Shown: positions 47,030 to 59,464, counted from the first letter of the stretch. The stretch is DNA of 64,000 bases from Meandrina meandrites (GCA_963693305.1 OY855903.1:52227150-52291149); one strand, 5' to 3'. The notes: generated by a model from the sequence alone, not told the origin. Program-made: numbers and translations.

Positions 47030-48362
47030 ACAATTTTTGCAAGGAATGAATGTAAGCTACTGAAAGTTTCAGCAATCACATGGTAAATTATCTTTTCAAA
47101 ATTTGGAAGGGGGCGGCATCCAGCCCCCCCCCCCCCTCTCCTTGTATGTCTGGTCTCTCCATAAAATTTAACGTGCTATCGTTGAAGCAAGCAACCGCCG
47201 AGGACAATGCCTTGAAAGTTTTTTGTCACAAATTCGAGCTAAATTAACCAGTCAAAACGTTAATCAAGAACAAAGGATGGCGACTTTGATCTCTATCATC
47301 GCGTACACACCGCTTGCCTGAATGCCAGCATTAATATGGTTACTTATCTGAATAGCATTATGGGCCATTCCGTCTGGTTGGACTTAAGAGAAAGGAAGTA
47401 AGATTAAGGTCCAGAAAATCAAAATCGAGCCAAATTGCCTACGCAATGTAAAATGAAACAAAGAGTACAATTTTAGTTAAAGAATAAAGGAATATGTCAA
47501 AAATAGCGATTCTTGGCCAAACCTGCTTGTGGTTATGACGTTGCCATGGCAATGATAAAAATCGTGGACACATAGCTAACGTCAGAAACTCATAAGGAGT
47601 TGAAACGTATAACGCGCGCTCACACCGTTTGAACATTCAGTTTGCCAAGTACCATATTTGGAAACACAAGTAGCTTGTAGGCGAATGATTTACACACGTA
47701 ACGACACACGCAAGAAAATTTTCGCTTTTGCGGTAAGTCACTTGAATTCCGACCTAAACGCCGTGAATTACTCAAAGAAACTAAAGAAATTCATCAAGGG
47801 TAAGTGAAGTTCTCCGGACCATTAAATGACAATGAAACAGAGGAATTTAACCAAATTTAACTCTATTTAACCAAAGTTGTTTAAAAACAAGATAACGCCA
47901 TTTAGCGCGAGCTGTGAAGTTAATCCAAATATTGCAATTTTGATTGGTTGATTTTTTTCTCGTGGTTTTCCAAATATGGTACTTAATGGCAACGAATGTT
48001 CAAATGCTTTGTACAATGCGAATCATAGGGAGTTACACGTTTCAACCCTTATGGGTTTCTGCTAACGTATCACAATTTTTGCAAGGAATGAATGTACTAA
48101 GCTAGTGAAAGTTTCAGCAACATAGGGTAAATCCCCTTTTTAAACTTTGAAAGTGATCCAGCCACCCCCCCCCCCCCCCCTTTGTATGTCTGTTCTCTCC
48201 ATAAAATTTAACGCGCTATCGTTGAAGCAAGAAACCGCCGAAAAAATAGCATTGAAAGTTTTTTATTACAATTTGAACTAAATTAACTAATCAAAATGTT
48301 AATCGCGAAAAAAGAATAGCGAATTGATCTCTATCATCGCGTATACACCGTTTGCCTGAATG
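47030..48362 (+). repeat. Direct duplication of a 300-bp segment, about 1.04 kb apart
   Basis: Bases about 47,030-47,325 recur with modest divergence at about 48,066-48,362, including TCACAATTTTTGCAAGGAAT at the start and CACCGTTTGCCTGAATGC at the end. Between the copies lies an inverted pair (about 47,570-47,670 against 47,965-48,060). The second copy stops 12 bp from the splice donor of the four-TM exon. Confidence 0.65.
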
Positions 48363-48374
48363 CAAAAAACTCAC

Positions 48375-49065
48375 CTAAATTAAATCTTTCAACTTCATCA
48401 GCGTCTGGATCTCCAACCAATTCTTGTAGAATCTTCTCCTTTCTTAAGAGCAAGTGAATAATTGCAATTGCACAGAGAACAATGGATATTGCCATGATAG
48501 TAACAATACCAATGTTCAGTTTTGATTTCTGCCTGTGATGCATGTCACTGCATGTCATGTTTTTTTCTTGGTTCACTGGAATTTGTGTGGTGTTTCTCTG
48601 TGAGCACATGTACACCACAGGTAGACTTAGGGTCTGGTAATGACAGAACAGGCCCATCATCACACCAAGAACAACAAGTTGACAGCAAACATGAAAAAGA
48701 AGTATCCACCAAAACTTTTTTGAGAGAGTTTCCTTTGATTGGCTGTCCTGCGGTTTTTTAAGTTGCCGCCTTTTTGGGATGCTATAAATGATGAATATTA
48801 TCCAAAGAAATCCCTGAGCAGCACAGCTGATATAAGCGAAATTAAGAGGTATTAACACTGGGCTCACTGTGGAGATGTAGTCATCGTAACAGAGTTGTTT
48901 GGTAACATCACTCGGCTTGGGCACGCAATTGAATGTCAGCCTATCTTTGTCCAGGAAGCCATTAACCAAAATAATTACTGTTGGCCAGGAAACCAGAAAC
49001 AAACAGAAATGAATGGCACCAAACACAGTTTGGGACTTGAATGCAGCTTTGAAGAGATTATCCAT
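48375..49065 (-). CDS. Four-TM, pannexin/innexin-like N-terminal exon of the NACHT gene
   Basis: The ATG at 49,065 opens 230 codons plus one base, ending at a TTTAG/GTGAGT donor. A good acceptor (CTTTTTTTTGTTTTTCTTAG) at 49,094 suggests a 5' UTR intron upstream. Membrane segments lie at about 13-37, 71-94, 118-141 and 184-207. The first outside loop has C47 and C59. The second has C154 and C172 with N-glycosylation motifs NTT and NMT. Both ends and the middle loop (KRRQLKKP) are cytosolic by charge. Two Cys per outside loop in a four-TM protein is the layout of innexin/pannexin/LRRC8-type large-pore channels; sequence identity to them is not claimed. The exon phase fits the linker and NACHT exons on the same strand. 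Confidence 0.65.
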
Positions 49066-49238
49066 TGCACAAAGTAAAGCAACTGATTGATTTCTAAGAA
49101 AAACAAAAAAAAGCAGGTGTAAACAACTTTAAATTAACCAAAATCTTTAATTTGCAATTGTATTTTGCTCTACATGTGTTTGCATCTCAAGCATTCCGGC
49201 CATTTATATATATATTTTGTTTATCAATGATTTATATG

Positions 49239-49413
49239 TATATGTTGTAGTTTAAATTTATCTTTGGTTTAAAAATTTTCAAACCAGTTTGATTTTGATT
49301 CCCCTTTGTTTAAGATTATGATAATGAAGATGATGAATATGAGACAATGAAGAACCAAAATCAAACTGGTTTGAAAATTTTTAAACCAAAGATAAATTTA
49401 AACCACAACATAT
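49239..49413. mobile_element. Near-perfect hairpin MITE
   Basis: About 70-bp arms (TAGTTTAAATTTATCTTTGG and onward, with its reverse complement) surround a short GATGATGAATATGAG loop. The arms share the GGTTYAAATTTTATC-type ends with 16,733 and 57,628. Confidence 0.75.
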
Positions 49414-49436
49414 ACTGCAGTGTGATCAATAAATTT

Positions 49437-49735
49437 TAATAAACGTTAAGTGCACCTGCACACAGCACCTTTACTTGTATTGGTATGTGCATGAGGCCGG
49501 ACTCATGACCAGTACTTGACTCTGGTTCTGTGAGGGATGGGTTCTGCGGCATTTTACCCTTCCCAGGATTTGATGCTAGTCACTCACAGGCTTAACCTCC
49601 AATTTTAAATTGCTGGTATATTCATTTAAACACCAGGCTGGTGAGAGGCACTGTGAAAGTAAAATGTCTTGCCAAACACAAAACAATGACCACTCGATCC
49701 TGGGCCACTTAACAATTATTCCACGAGCCCGTTGG
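49437..49735 (+). repeat. Second copy of the repeat at 366-745
   Basis: GTTAAGTGCACCTGCACA and ATTTAAACACCAGGCTGGTG are shared with the left end of the window. The copy is interrupted on its right by the foldback element. Confidence 0.65.
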
Positions 49736-49744
49736 ATGAGGGTT

Positions 49745-50784
49745 GTCCAATATACACGACCTGAAACGAGTCGTAAATGGCATCGGTCGACTCGTACGAG
49801 CCGTACGGGTCGTGAAACAGTGGTTTACGAGTCGTACAAGTGGTGAATTGCATATCATTGGTGAGACTTGGGGTGTATTACAAGTGGTACGACTCGTACG
49901 AGTCGTACGACTCGTACGGGTCGTGAAACAATAGTTTACGAGTCGTACAAGTGGTGAATTGCATATCATTAGTGGCACTTAGGGTGTATTGCAAGTGGTA
50001 CGACTCGTACGAGTCGTACGAACCGAGCCGTACGGGTCGTCAAACAATAGTTTACGAGTCGTACAAGTGGTGAATTGCATATCATTAGTGAGACTTGGGG
50101 TGTATTGCAAATGGTACGACTCGTACGAGTCGTACGACTCGTACGGGTCGTGAAACGTTAGTTTGGTGAATTGCATATCATTAGTGGCACTTACAAGTTA
50201 CAAGTGGTACGACTCGTTCGAGTCGTACGGGTCGTGAAACAATAGTTTTACGAGTCGTACAGTTGGTAAAGTGTATATCATTAGTGAGACTTGGGGTGTA
50301 TTATATTTCACAGACTCCGTTCGAAATATATGAGAAAACAAATGGTAGGAATTTCCCAGTTAGTGCTTCAAACCACTTTTTAACGCATTGGAAGGGTTAA
50401 ACCCCCATAAAAGCAAAACGTAGGGGCCTGGGTATACCCACAGGGCCCTGGAACCTAGGTCTCGTGGCCCCATCATGCTTCTGTGGCTTTTTTCCTTGTG
50501 CTTCAAACCATTCGGTAAGTATTTGATTTTGTCCTGCCTTTTTGCTAATTTTTTACCTTTTGCAGACTATTCCTCTGTGTTTTTACACAGAAGGTTTCTT
50601 TCTCACTTTCTCACTTTCTCACTTGTAATACACCCCAAGTCTCACTAATGATATGCACTTCACCAACTGTACGACTCGTAAAACCATTGTTTCACGACCC
50701 GTACGGCTCGCACAACTCGTACGACTCGTACCACTTGTAATACACCCCAAGTCTCACTAATGATATCCAATTCACCACTTGTAC

Positions 50785-50816
<32 letters not shown>

Positions 50817-51210
50817 GCTCGTACGACTCGTACGAGTCGTACCACTTGTAATACACCCCAAGTCTCACTAATGATATCCAATTCACCACTTGTACGACTC
50901 GTAAACCATTGTTTCACGACCCATACGGCTCGTACGACTCGTACGAGTCGTACCACTTGTAATACACCCCAAGTCTCACTAATGATATCCAATTCACCAC
51001 TTGTACGACTCGTAAACCATTGTTTCATGACCCGTACGACTCGTACGAGTCGTACCACTTGTAATACATCCCAAGTCTCACTAATGATATACAATTCACC
51101 ACTTGTACGACTCGTAAACCATTGTTTCATGACCCGTACGACTCGTACGAGTCGTACCACTTGTAATACATCCCAAGTCTCACTAATGATATACAATTCA
51201 CCACTTGTAC

Positions 51211-51242
<32 letters not shown>

Positions 51243-51321
51243 GCTCGTACGACTCGTACGAGTCGTACCACTTGTAATACATCCCAAGTCTCACTAATGA
51301 TATCCAATTCACCACTTGTAC

Positions 51322-51353
<32 letters not shown>

Positions 51354-51725
51354 GCTCGTACGACTCGTACCACTTGTAATACACCCCAAGTCTCACTAAT
51401 GATATCCAATTCACCACTTGTATGACTCGTAAACCATTGTTTCACCACCCGTATGGCTCGTACGACTCGTACGACTCGTACCACTTGTAATACACCCTAA
51501 GTGCCACTAATGATATCCAATTCACCACTTGTATGACTCGTAAACCATTGTTTCACCACCCGTATGGCTCGTACGACTCGTACCATTTGTAATACACCCT
51601 AAGTGCCACTAATGATATGCAATTCACCAACTGTACGACTCGTAAACTATTGTTTCACGACCCGTACGAGCCGTACGGGTGGACTGTTGCCATTTACGAC
51701 TCGTATCAGGTCGTGTATATTGGAC
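49745..51725. mobile_element. Foldback element of about 111-bp repeats in two opposed arrays
   Basis: The ends GTCCAATATACACGACCTGA and reverse complement enclose two tandem arrays in opposite orientation: about 49,780-50,310 (five units) and about 50,625-51,670 (about ten units). A 320-bp non-repetitive centre separates them. Each unit has a TACGACTCGTACGAGTCGTA palindrome, TAAACCATTGTTTCACGACC and CACCCCAAGTCTCACTAATG. Some units are shortened to about 102 bp. The element could form a very long hairpin. Since 111 is divisible by three, long repetitive frames are open on both strands; they are not proteins. Confidence 0.8.
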
Positions 51726-51867
51726 ATGGATGGAGAGGGGCAGAGATCATTAGCAACACTTACCACTTTTTTAAAAATTGAAAATTATTGTACATGTCTT
51801 TGTATACAGTAAATACTTGGTTCTTGAGTGATACCTTAAAAACAGAAAAAAATTAATGTCATGCATT

Positions 51868-52331
51868 TACCGTAATGATTCCATTTAGCGCCCTCCTTCC
51901 AATAAGTGCCCCCTTCCAAAAATGCACCCCCTTCGAATGTGTTTTTGTCAATAAGCGCCCCCATTCTAATAAGCACCCCCATTCTAATAAGCGACCCCAT
52001 TCCCCATTTGTGACACTGAAGTCATCAACGTCGAATAGATTGACTCATGGACATTTACCCTGCCATACATGTATAATTTTTGTTACTGCTAAAATGAACA
52101 TTTTGTTTTAAAGTAACTGACCTTCCAACAATTTGTTACTGTTACAGTTTCTGTTTTGTTAGTTATTTTAATATTTATTAAAGAAATTTTTGTCCTGAAC
52201 ATTTTGGTTGTTTCTCAAAAAATTAAATAAGCGCCCTGTCCCGAATAAGCGCCCTGTCTCGAATAAGTGCCCTCCGTTGAGGTGCCAAAAGTAAATAAGT
52301 GCTCCAGGCACTAAATCAAATCACTACGGTA
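51868..52331. mobile_element. MITE with TACCGTAATGATT ends
   Basis: The left TACCGTAATGATTCCATTTA is matched by TAAATCAAATCACTACGGTA on the right, with ATT on both flanks. The body is dominated by AATAAGCGCCC and GCGCCCTGTC repeats. A fragment of the same type lies near 16,281. Confidence 0.7.
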
Positions 52332-53818
52332 ATTCAATTTATGCTAAAAGGCATATACATTCCACATTTGCGTTTATGTTATATAATTATAGACAGTTAA
52401 TAAAATATTACATCAATTGTTCACATTAATTAAATGATGATTAAAGATGTGAGCACCTCACCTTTACAGATCATGAAGATGTCAACAGCAGTTATTAGGC
52501 CCCTGAGTTGCATAAAAAGGATGAATGATGCTAATCACTATCCAGTGGATAGAGTAGTTTGTCTTGTCAATATTTATCCACTGGATAGTGATTTATCTGG
52601 TAGATAGCATTATCCCCCTGGGCACTGGGCCAGATAGTTACACATGGATTAGCTGATGGAAGTCAAGTGAACTGCAGAGAACAAAATAAAACACACTGAT
52701 CAGCATACAGTACTAACATTGAAGACGGCATTAAGCTTTGCATGTCATTTTTTGGTTTAATATGCATAATAAATTTTGGTATTTATAGGATATTAAAAAC
52801 AATTGGTTCAGCTCTAAGAGCACTGGAAAAAAGAAACCCAATCTTTTTTTATTATTTTGGAAGGAACAAAATGTTTACATGTATATGTTAAATGGCAACT
52901 AATCGATCCCAATGCAAGGCAACTTTCAACTACAGAAAACAAGAAACTTAAAACAGAGGGTTTGCAGCTTGCACAACTAGCTGTTTAAATTTGTTGCCTT
53001 TTTTGTTTATTTTAATGGTTTTTGGTTTTTACAACTGGACACAAAATTAATTTCTATTCTAGAAACAGCTACTGGCAACTAATGAGACCTTTCAAGGGGG
53101 GTAGCCATGTCGCGATGTCGCATGCTTCTGAAGACCGATGTCGCTTAACCAACAAATGAAAATTTCACTTTCATTTTCCGTAGTGTTTGTAATGTCGCCG
53201 TCGCTTATTTTTTATGAGGAACTGTTTTGTCAAAGGACTGTAACCGGACTTTCATGAGGCACAGTTGGCAAAAATTTTGAATTGTGAAAATGTTCGCTGC
53301 TAGGGGGGTCCGGGGGCATTCACCCGCGGGAAATTTTAAAAATCTGAGCTGTTAGTAATGTCATTTCCTACATTCTGAGTCACTTTCATGCTATATTTAT
53401 CGTATATTTATTAGCTAATTTTTAACTATTATTGGTAAATGCACAACTTTCTGATTTCGCTGTCATTTTTTAGCGTTTATTAAAGCTGCCGATCTAGATC
53501 GCTTTCTTCACCACTTGAGGTTCCTTCTCAATCACCGGCTGTGTTCATCACAAATCCTTCGCAAAGCCTCTGCAGTATCGAACACTTCCATGCGCCGCCT
53601 CTTGCCGGCGGTCGCCATGATAACTCAAAATGCAAGAAATCGCCTTGTCGTGACCACTACCTTATATGGAGTGAAACTTGGCATGTGGTTTGCGAAATCT
53701 GTAGACTTCCTGTGTGCCAAATTTGGTGGCAATCGGAAGTAACGCAATCTTTTTCGAATTTTTTTCGCGCATCGATCATGAGTGAACGAGATTTATAGGG
53801 CCTGTAGAAAAAGAGTTA
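52332..53818. other. Intergenic stretch, no gene seen
   Basis: AT-rich with short frames only. A CTATCCAGTGGATA inverted motif occurs twice at about 52,538-52,585. Confidence 0.4.
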
Positions 53819-55584
53819 AGGTGTCAGCATTAAACCAAATATCACAAAACTTACTCGATTGATGGAACGCACCGAGTTTGGAAACGATGCCGGAAAATCA
53901 CAAAATAGCGTGCGCTTATACCAGCTCCAAGTTGGTTGGTGGATGGGCGCGTAGGGTTTAAGTTGCAATTTTTATTTCCTTTGTTTTAAAAGCAAACCAG
54001 ACCTTAAGCCTGCTTTAAATAGCATACAAGGAAGGGGAACTGAGGACTTCAGCTCAAAACGGAGAAGAAAGTAAAATGTAAAGCATTCAGTTTAAACTTT
54101 AAACACCAATTTTCACACATAACCAACATAAAAGAATTTTAAACTGGATGGCAAAAATAAATAAAGCTCGCTTACGTAAATGCGTAGAACAATGTCAACA
54201 CGTCGCATTGTTTAAAAAGGAGCTGAAGATAGAGTTTGATTAAAGGCTTTTGTATTTATTTGTATAGCTTGTGTAGCTTTGTCCTGGGGGTAGAGCGGTC
54301 CATGTTACAAAATAATGGAAATTCCGAAGGGGTGGGGGGTCATCAATGACCCCTCTGGAACGAGAATTCCGAGGGGGTGGGGGTATGGATATTTTCCGGA
54401 ACCACACATTCCAGCAACTTCATAAATGGCTGCCTTTAATATCGTAAACATCTTTCACTTTCATCCAGAGTAATTTCACTCGCTTAGCATCCATGCCTTC
54501 TGAGAGGCTACACAAAAGAAACCCCAGAAAAGATTGCACTTTGTATCATCACTGATTGGCAAACTGCGTTTGATTTCTAGCTGTTAAATGAAGATTTTAG
54601 GTCTAGAGTGAGTGTAGTACCTTATCAGTTATCAAATAAATTAGGCGTTAAGTTAACAAGTGTTGCTTGTTGAGACTGCAGAATCTGTTGAGTCTATTGA
54701 GAAGGTGAGTCATCTGAAATCTTCATGACGACTTCAGCACGGACAAAGTGTGTAATTCATTAAATATGCGCGAACCCCACTCAAGTGGGGTTCGTGCATA
54801 TGTATGAGGATCGTTTCCTAGTAACGGTGACGTATTTTTCGTCACGTGTCTCGAATGCGAACTGTGAAGTAAAAACCGGTTTGGAGTCTGTTTGGAGTTG
54901 TTTGATTTCGATAAACAGGAATACTCACTTGGAAAAATTCGATTAAGATACGCTACTTCGATTATTGTCGAGTGTTGCTTTTTGTTGCGTTGTCCGTGTT
55001 TCGGTAAAACGTTCTTCGTCAAGGTGAAGTGTGACCTCGTCTTGCAGTTGTCCTTTCGACATCGATCGATGTGGCGGTGGAAATAAATGTTTACTTCTCA
55101 TCTTACAAGTAAGTACGCTTCTCTTTACCTCTGTTTACAACACAAAGCGGAGATAGTTTAGCAAACAATCGTAGTCTTTTCAATTCAGCGAGATTTCGTT
55201 CAAATGAGAGGTTATGCAAATTTTGGGCTGTTGAGAAGGCATACCATAATTTGAGCTCTTTGTTTACATTAGTTGAGCGGCCGCGCTGGTGCTGTATTTT
55301 CGCTGAAGTTTCTCTTTTCGAATCGAATATACTGTAGGGGTTTCCCGAAAGTGATATATTTTTTCTTGCTTAAATTCAGTGCGATATCCTGTGTCGTTTG
55401 CTGTTGATTTAGCCAGAGCGATGCCATATTGTCTTTGTAGCCCAACGACGTAAACAAAGGCAGCATGTAAATTAATATAAAAATTACGAGGTTGAAATTG
55501 CATGCTAAGCGTTTGCGTTCGCTTAACATACTGTTGTGATACTGCAATATTTTTAACGTTAGATTATGTTTGTTTTTCTGACAG

Positions 55585-57258
55585 CAATTTAATTTTGATG
55601 GTGGATGGAATTAGCACCGCTTATCAGTACAAGGATCATTGGATGGCCGGTTGAACTAAATATCTATAGAATTGGAGAAGATGTTTACTTTGACATTACT
55701 GCCGCTTTAAAAACTCTGGGCCTGCACAAGCATGTGAAAAAACATGGCTTTAGTTCCATTGACAAGCTTCTGTCAGAGAATGGTAAGTTTCCTTCATTTT
55801 TATTTTTTAAAAATGGGTCTTTTGACACATATTATTAGTTCTTATCACAAGTATTTTTAATAATGATAGAGTTTTATTCAAGCTTACACTGCACATGTTT
55901 TTGCAAATATTTCTACATGTATGTCAAACACATCAGTCATCAGCCATGCCATGATATAAATCTTTTTCCCTGACATTCAAATTAGCCCAACATAACTAAT
56001 CAAACTGTTCAGTAGTCAAAATAAAAAGAACTTAATCAATGAAAGAAATTTAAACCATGTGTAAACTTGAAATATATTCCTAAAAATTAAGTTCAATCGA
56101 GTCTGCATAGCTGGCTATTTTGTGCGAGATTACTGCCAAGACTCACCTGCCATTCTCCTCGCGACTTTGCTGTTGCTGTTGAGTTTTTTCATTTATAAGA
56201 TTACACTGTACATGCAAATGGGAATGCATGAATTTCCTGTTTAAATTCATCAGTAATCAACCACACTATGTTATAAATCTTCTTCCCAGGCATTCAAAAC
56301 AGCTTTGTACTCAACAAAAATCAGCGCAATAGAGACTTGATAAGATATGCAGCATTTGTGATATTAGCAATCAGACACCAAGGTACTGATAGTAGCATCG
56401 AGCCTCTGAGGAAGCACTTACTAAGCCCCATTCTCCTTCCGCCAACTGGATTAATTGCTACTGAAGCATGTTCATCCACAACAGTGGTTCATCTGCAAAC
56501 TGCTACACCTGTACAAATACCTCCTGTCACTGGCACCTGGACCAGTCACACCTGCCAGAATTCATCCACAGACTCCTGCTGTTAGAACTCTTGAACCTAG
56601 AACTGCTGATGAGGCACCTCCAGTAGAAAGACCCAATGTGGCTACTCCTGTCCGACCTGAACCTGCTACGCCTACACCAGCAACTCCAGTAACACCATCT
56701 CAACCAGTCACACCTGTCAGTATTCAACTACAAACTTCTGCCGTTAGAACTCTTGAACCCAGAACTGCTGACGAGGCACTTCCTGTAGAAAGACTCATTG
56801 TGGCTACTCCTGTCCGACCTGAACCTGCTACGCCTACACCAGCATCTCCAGTGACACCATCTCAACCAGTCACACCTGCCAGAATTCAACCACAAACTTC
56901 TGCCGCTAGAACTCTTGAACCTAGAACTGCTGACAAGGCACTTCCTGTAGAAAGACCCATTGTGGCTACTCCTGTCCGACCTAAACCTGCTATGCCTACA
57001 CCAGCATCTCCAGTGACACCATTTCAACCAGTCACACCTGCCAGAATTCAACCGCAAACTTCTGCCGCTAGAACTCTTGAACCCAGAACTGCTGACGAGG
57101 CACTTCCTGTAGAAAGACCCATTGTGGCTACTCCCGTTCGACCTGATGCAAACAGCTCTGAGGCTGAACCTGCTACGCCTACACCAGCACCAATTCAACC
57201 TGTCGCACCTGCCCAAATCCAACCACAAACTTGGAATTCAGATCTCCGGGAAACATGA
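55585..57258 (+). pseudogene. Two-coding-exon gene with a Pro/Thr/Ala repeat region, apparently frameshifted
   Basis: A non-coding leader ends at a donor at 55,108 (ACAA/GTAAGT) and rejoins at 55,585 (CTGACAG). The ATG at 55,605 begins a compact N-terminal domain, with motifs VYFDITAALKTLGLHKHV and DKLLSENG. Exon 1 ends at GAATG/GTAAGT (55,782) and exon 2 starts in phase at 56,290 after TTCTTCCCAG. There NQRNRDLIRYAAFVILAIRH is open to a TAG at 56,583. From about 56,520 the open frame shifts by one and continues as four 54-residue repeats (LEPRTADEALPVERP, VATPVRPEPATPTPA) to a stop at 57,258. The repeat identity across the shift argues for a one-base insertion near 56,525-56,545, real or a sequencing error. 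The N-terminus faintly recalls BRO/KilA-N DNA-binding domains; low confidence. The gene lies inside the TIR element. Confidence 0.55.
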
Positions 57259-58396
57259 ACATGCAGACATGACTTTCTTTACCTTAGTTGGTTAGAGTTG
57301 TGTGCAACAGACTGAATATATAGAAACAAGATCATTTCCTGTTCACAGTGCAAAGTCTAAAAGTAGAATATTTTGTTCAGATGAGCAGGACAAAATATTC
57401 CACTTTTAATTTTTTCTTGTGTTCTGAGTACAGGAAGTTATTTCATTTTTAAAATTATGATTCCAGGGCAGGACAATATTTTTGATTAACTGGATATATT
57501 CATTTTTTTCACAATGTTGCATACATAAAACTGTATTAAAAAGTAGGCTTGTGAATAAATTAATTTAAATGCTGTAGGAATTGTTTGTCCAAATAATTAT
57601 AAGCCAAGATGTGTGCAAGTATGTGTTGTGGTTCAATTTTATCCTTGGTTTAAATTTTATTTTTCTTTGTTTCTGGATATGGTTATGTTTCACATTAGTA
57701 TCCCACTGACATGCGAACAATTTTCTTCAACGACAGCAACAGAGTGCCTGTATTGAAAAAACTTTCTACAAGCATTCCGCTCCCCCCTGCCAACTGACAC
57801 CAAAACAAATTTCACATTTTATAAAGGGCTGGCTCCAAAAAGTAAGGGCAACTCACTTCCACAGGAAGACCATATTTAGCTTCACCACCCAAGCTCTGAC
57901 AAAAAAGCAATGCATAGCAATGTTTCAGTTCTGCCATGTTTTATTTACATGCCTACATAAAGTGTTACAAACTCAACAAAAGAGTAAATTGCAGTATGAC
58001 ATTCACTGCCATTAATTGTTTTTAAAAATAATTTGTCATTCACAATCCTTGAAGAATTGCAGCTTTCACTTTATGAAATTGAATTTACAGAAATCTTCAT
58101 AACCATATTAATTTATAAAATTACTCATTTACAAGGTCATAATAGACCATGACTATTAATGACAATGCCTTGTACTAACATGTATCCTTGCTCCTAATTT
58201 GTATCAAATAGATTTTGTTTTAGTTTTGCTAAAAGATAATTATTAATAATTACTAAAAGTAACTGAATGAGCATCTCCTTGTATGCAAAGTTTTACAGTA
58301 CCACATTAAAAAAAAAACATTTGATTTCTTGACCTAACTTCCAACCTTAAGGGTTTCATAAAACCAAGATTCTTCTCTTAGTTTAAAATTAATCCC
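57259..58396. other. Space between the two convergent genes of the TIR element
   Basis: AT-rich. A half-copy of the GGTTCAATTTTATCCTTGGT repeat lies at 57,628. AATAAA on the minus strand at about 57,943 may serve the 430-aa gene. No further frame is supported. Confidence 0.4.
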
Positions 58397-59464
58397 CTAT
58401 GAAAAAAGTGCCTTGCACTTATCCCTGTGGTCTGAGCTCAAGGGAAAGGGAGCCTCAGAATATGAAAAGGAAACTTTAAGAGTACAATTTTTTTTATCTA
58501 AATAAACATTAAGTGAAGTTACATACTTAAAATGGCAATCACTAACATTGATACGCAATGGTTTAACATCCCAGCCCTTCCCCATAAGACCATCTAGATG
58601 GCTATATCCCCCCAACAAAGAAAAAGGAATTTTGAATTTGTTTTTCTCTGTGAGACCAAAGATCGCCATGTCGTGGAAAGGATCCAGAGCACCAAGACAA
58701 ACTGGCTGTGCCGGCCGAGTGGCATGAAGGGAAATGCCACTGAATACAGCTTGGCGCATCTGGGCCCCCAAGACATGGCGACGTAAGTCTCTCAAATAAT
58801 GGACATTTCCAAAATTCCTTTGCTGGCACAAACTGACACGGCTATACCCAGAACATACAACATGACTGACTTCACTAGACACACTTGACAAAGAAAACTC
58901 GGTACTGTTACAAGAAACAAATGAACCATCTACAGTTACTTGAAATTTGTGCAAAACTGAAACAATTTTCCCTCCCTCACACTGGCAACGAACTGCGGTT
59001 ACAAAAACACTACCATGTACACTGGACTTAAATAAACGAGTTATTAAAAAGGGGGAGCAACATGAATCAACTAAACAGAGGGACCCAACCTTAAAAACTG
59101 AACCATTACTACAAACAAAAACAAAAAAATCAAAGTCCAATTGAGGATCAATTGTCAGTTCAAGGGCTTGCTCCACAGCTGGTGTAGGTTCTTGTGCAAC
59201 GGGTGCAGGTGCTTGTTCATCAGTTACAGGTACAGGTGTTGGTGCAATTGTCTCCACTGTTTTCTTTCGTTTTCTGGTTTTCCTTTCTTTGTCCTCTTTA
59301 CAAGGCTCTAAATTTGTAAGTTCCTCTGGTGGCACACTAAGAGCTTCTCCATCTGGTAGTGAAACCAACACTAATCCCCTGATGGGATCCACAGTTTCCA
59401 CTTGAACTTTTTGCTGGCCCAGCCACAGCAGGTCTCCTTTCACCATTTTGGTGATTTGTGGATT
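58397..59464 (-). CDS. Exon 2 of a 430-aa element-encoded protein
   Basis: The exon follows a GTTTTGTAG acceptor at 59,465 and joins exon 1 in phase 0, reading NPQITKMVKGDLLWLG. It begins with a short domain (about 75-125 of the joined protein: VKGDLLWLGQQKVQVETVDP, VLVSLPDGEALSVPPEEL) that looks like a second small beta-barrel of the Tudor/SH3 kind. A basic KERKTRKRKK linker and a Pro/Ala/Glu-rich stretch come next. A C-terminal domain of about 270 residues, beta-rich with many Ser, Phe and Cys, completes the frame. I do not recognise the C-terminal domain. No stop or frameshift interrupts it, unlike its convergent partner. Confidence 0.65.
   Translation of the reverse strand, partial: NPQITKMVKGDLLWLGQQKVQVETVDPIRGLVLVSLPDGEALSVPPEELTNLEPCKEDKERKTRKRKKTVETIAPTPVPVTDEQAPAPVAQEPTPAVEQALELTIDPQLDFDFFVFVCSNGSVFKVGSLCLVDSCCSPFLITRLFKSSVHGSVFVTAVRCQCEGGKIVSVLHKFQVTVDGSFVSCNSTEFSLSSVSSEVSHVVCSGYSRVSLCQQRNFGNVHYLRDLRRHVLGAQMRQAVFSGISLHATRPAQPVCLGALDPFHDMAIFGLTEKNKFKIPFSLLGGYSHLDGLMGKGWDVKPLRINVSDCHFKYVTSLNVYLDKKNCTLKVSFSYSEAPFPLSSDHRDKCKALFS

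Noticed and set aside
50660..51484. 274-aa and 221-aa repetitive ORFs on opposite strands
   Set aside because: They are translations of the 111-bp foldback repeat, open on both strands because 111 is a multiple of three.
56527..57228. Minus-strand Ser/Arg/Cys-rich ORFs
   Set aside because: They are antisense to the plus-strand Pro/Thr repeat and mirror its period.
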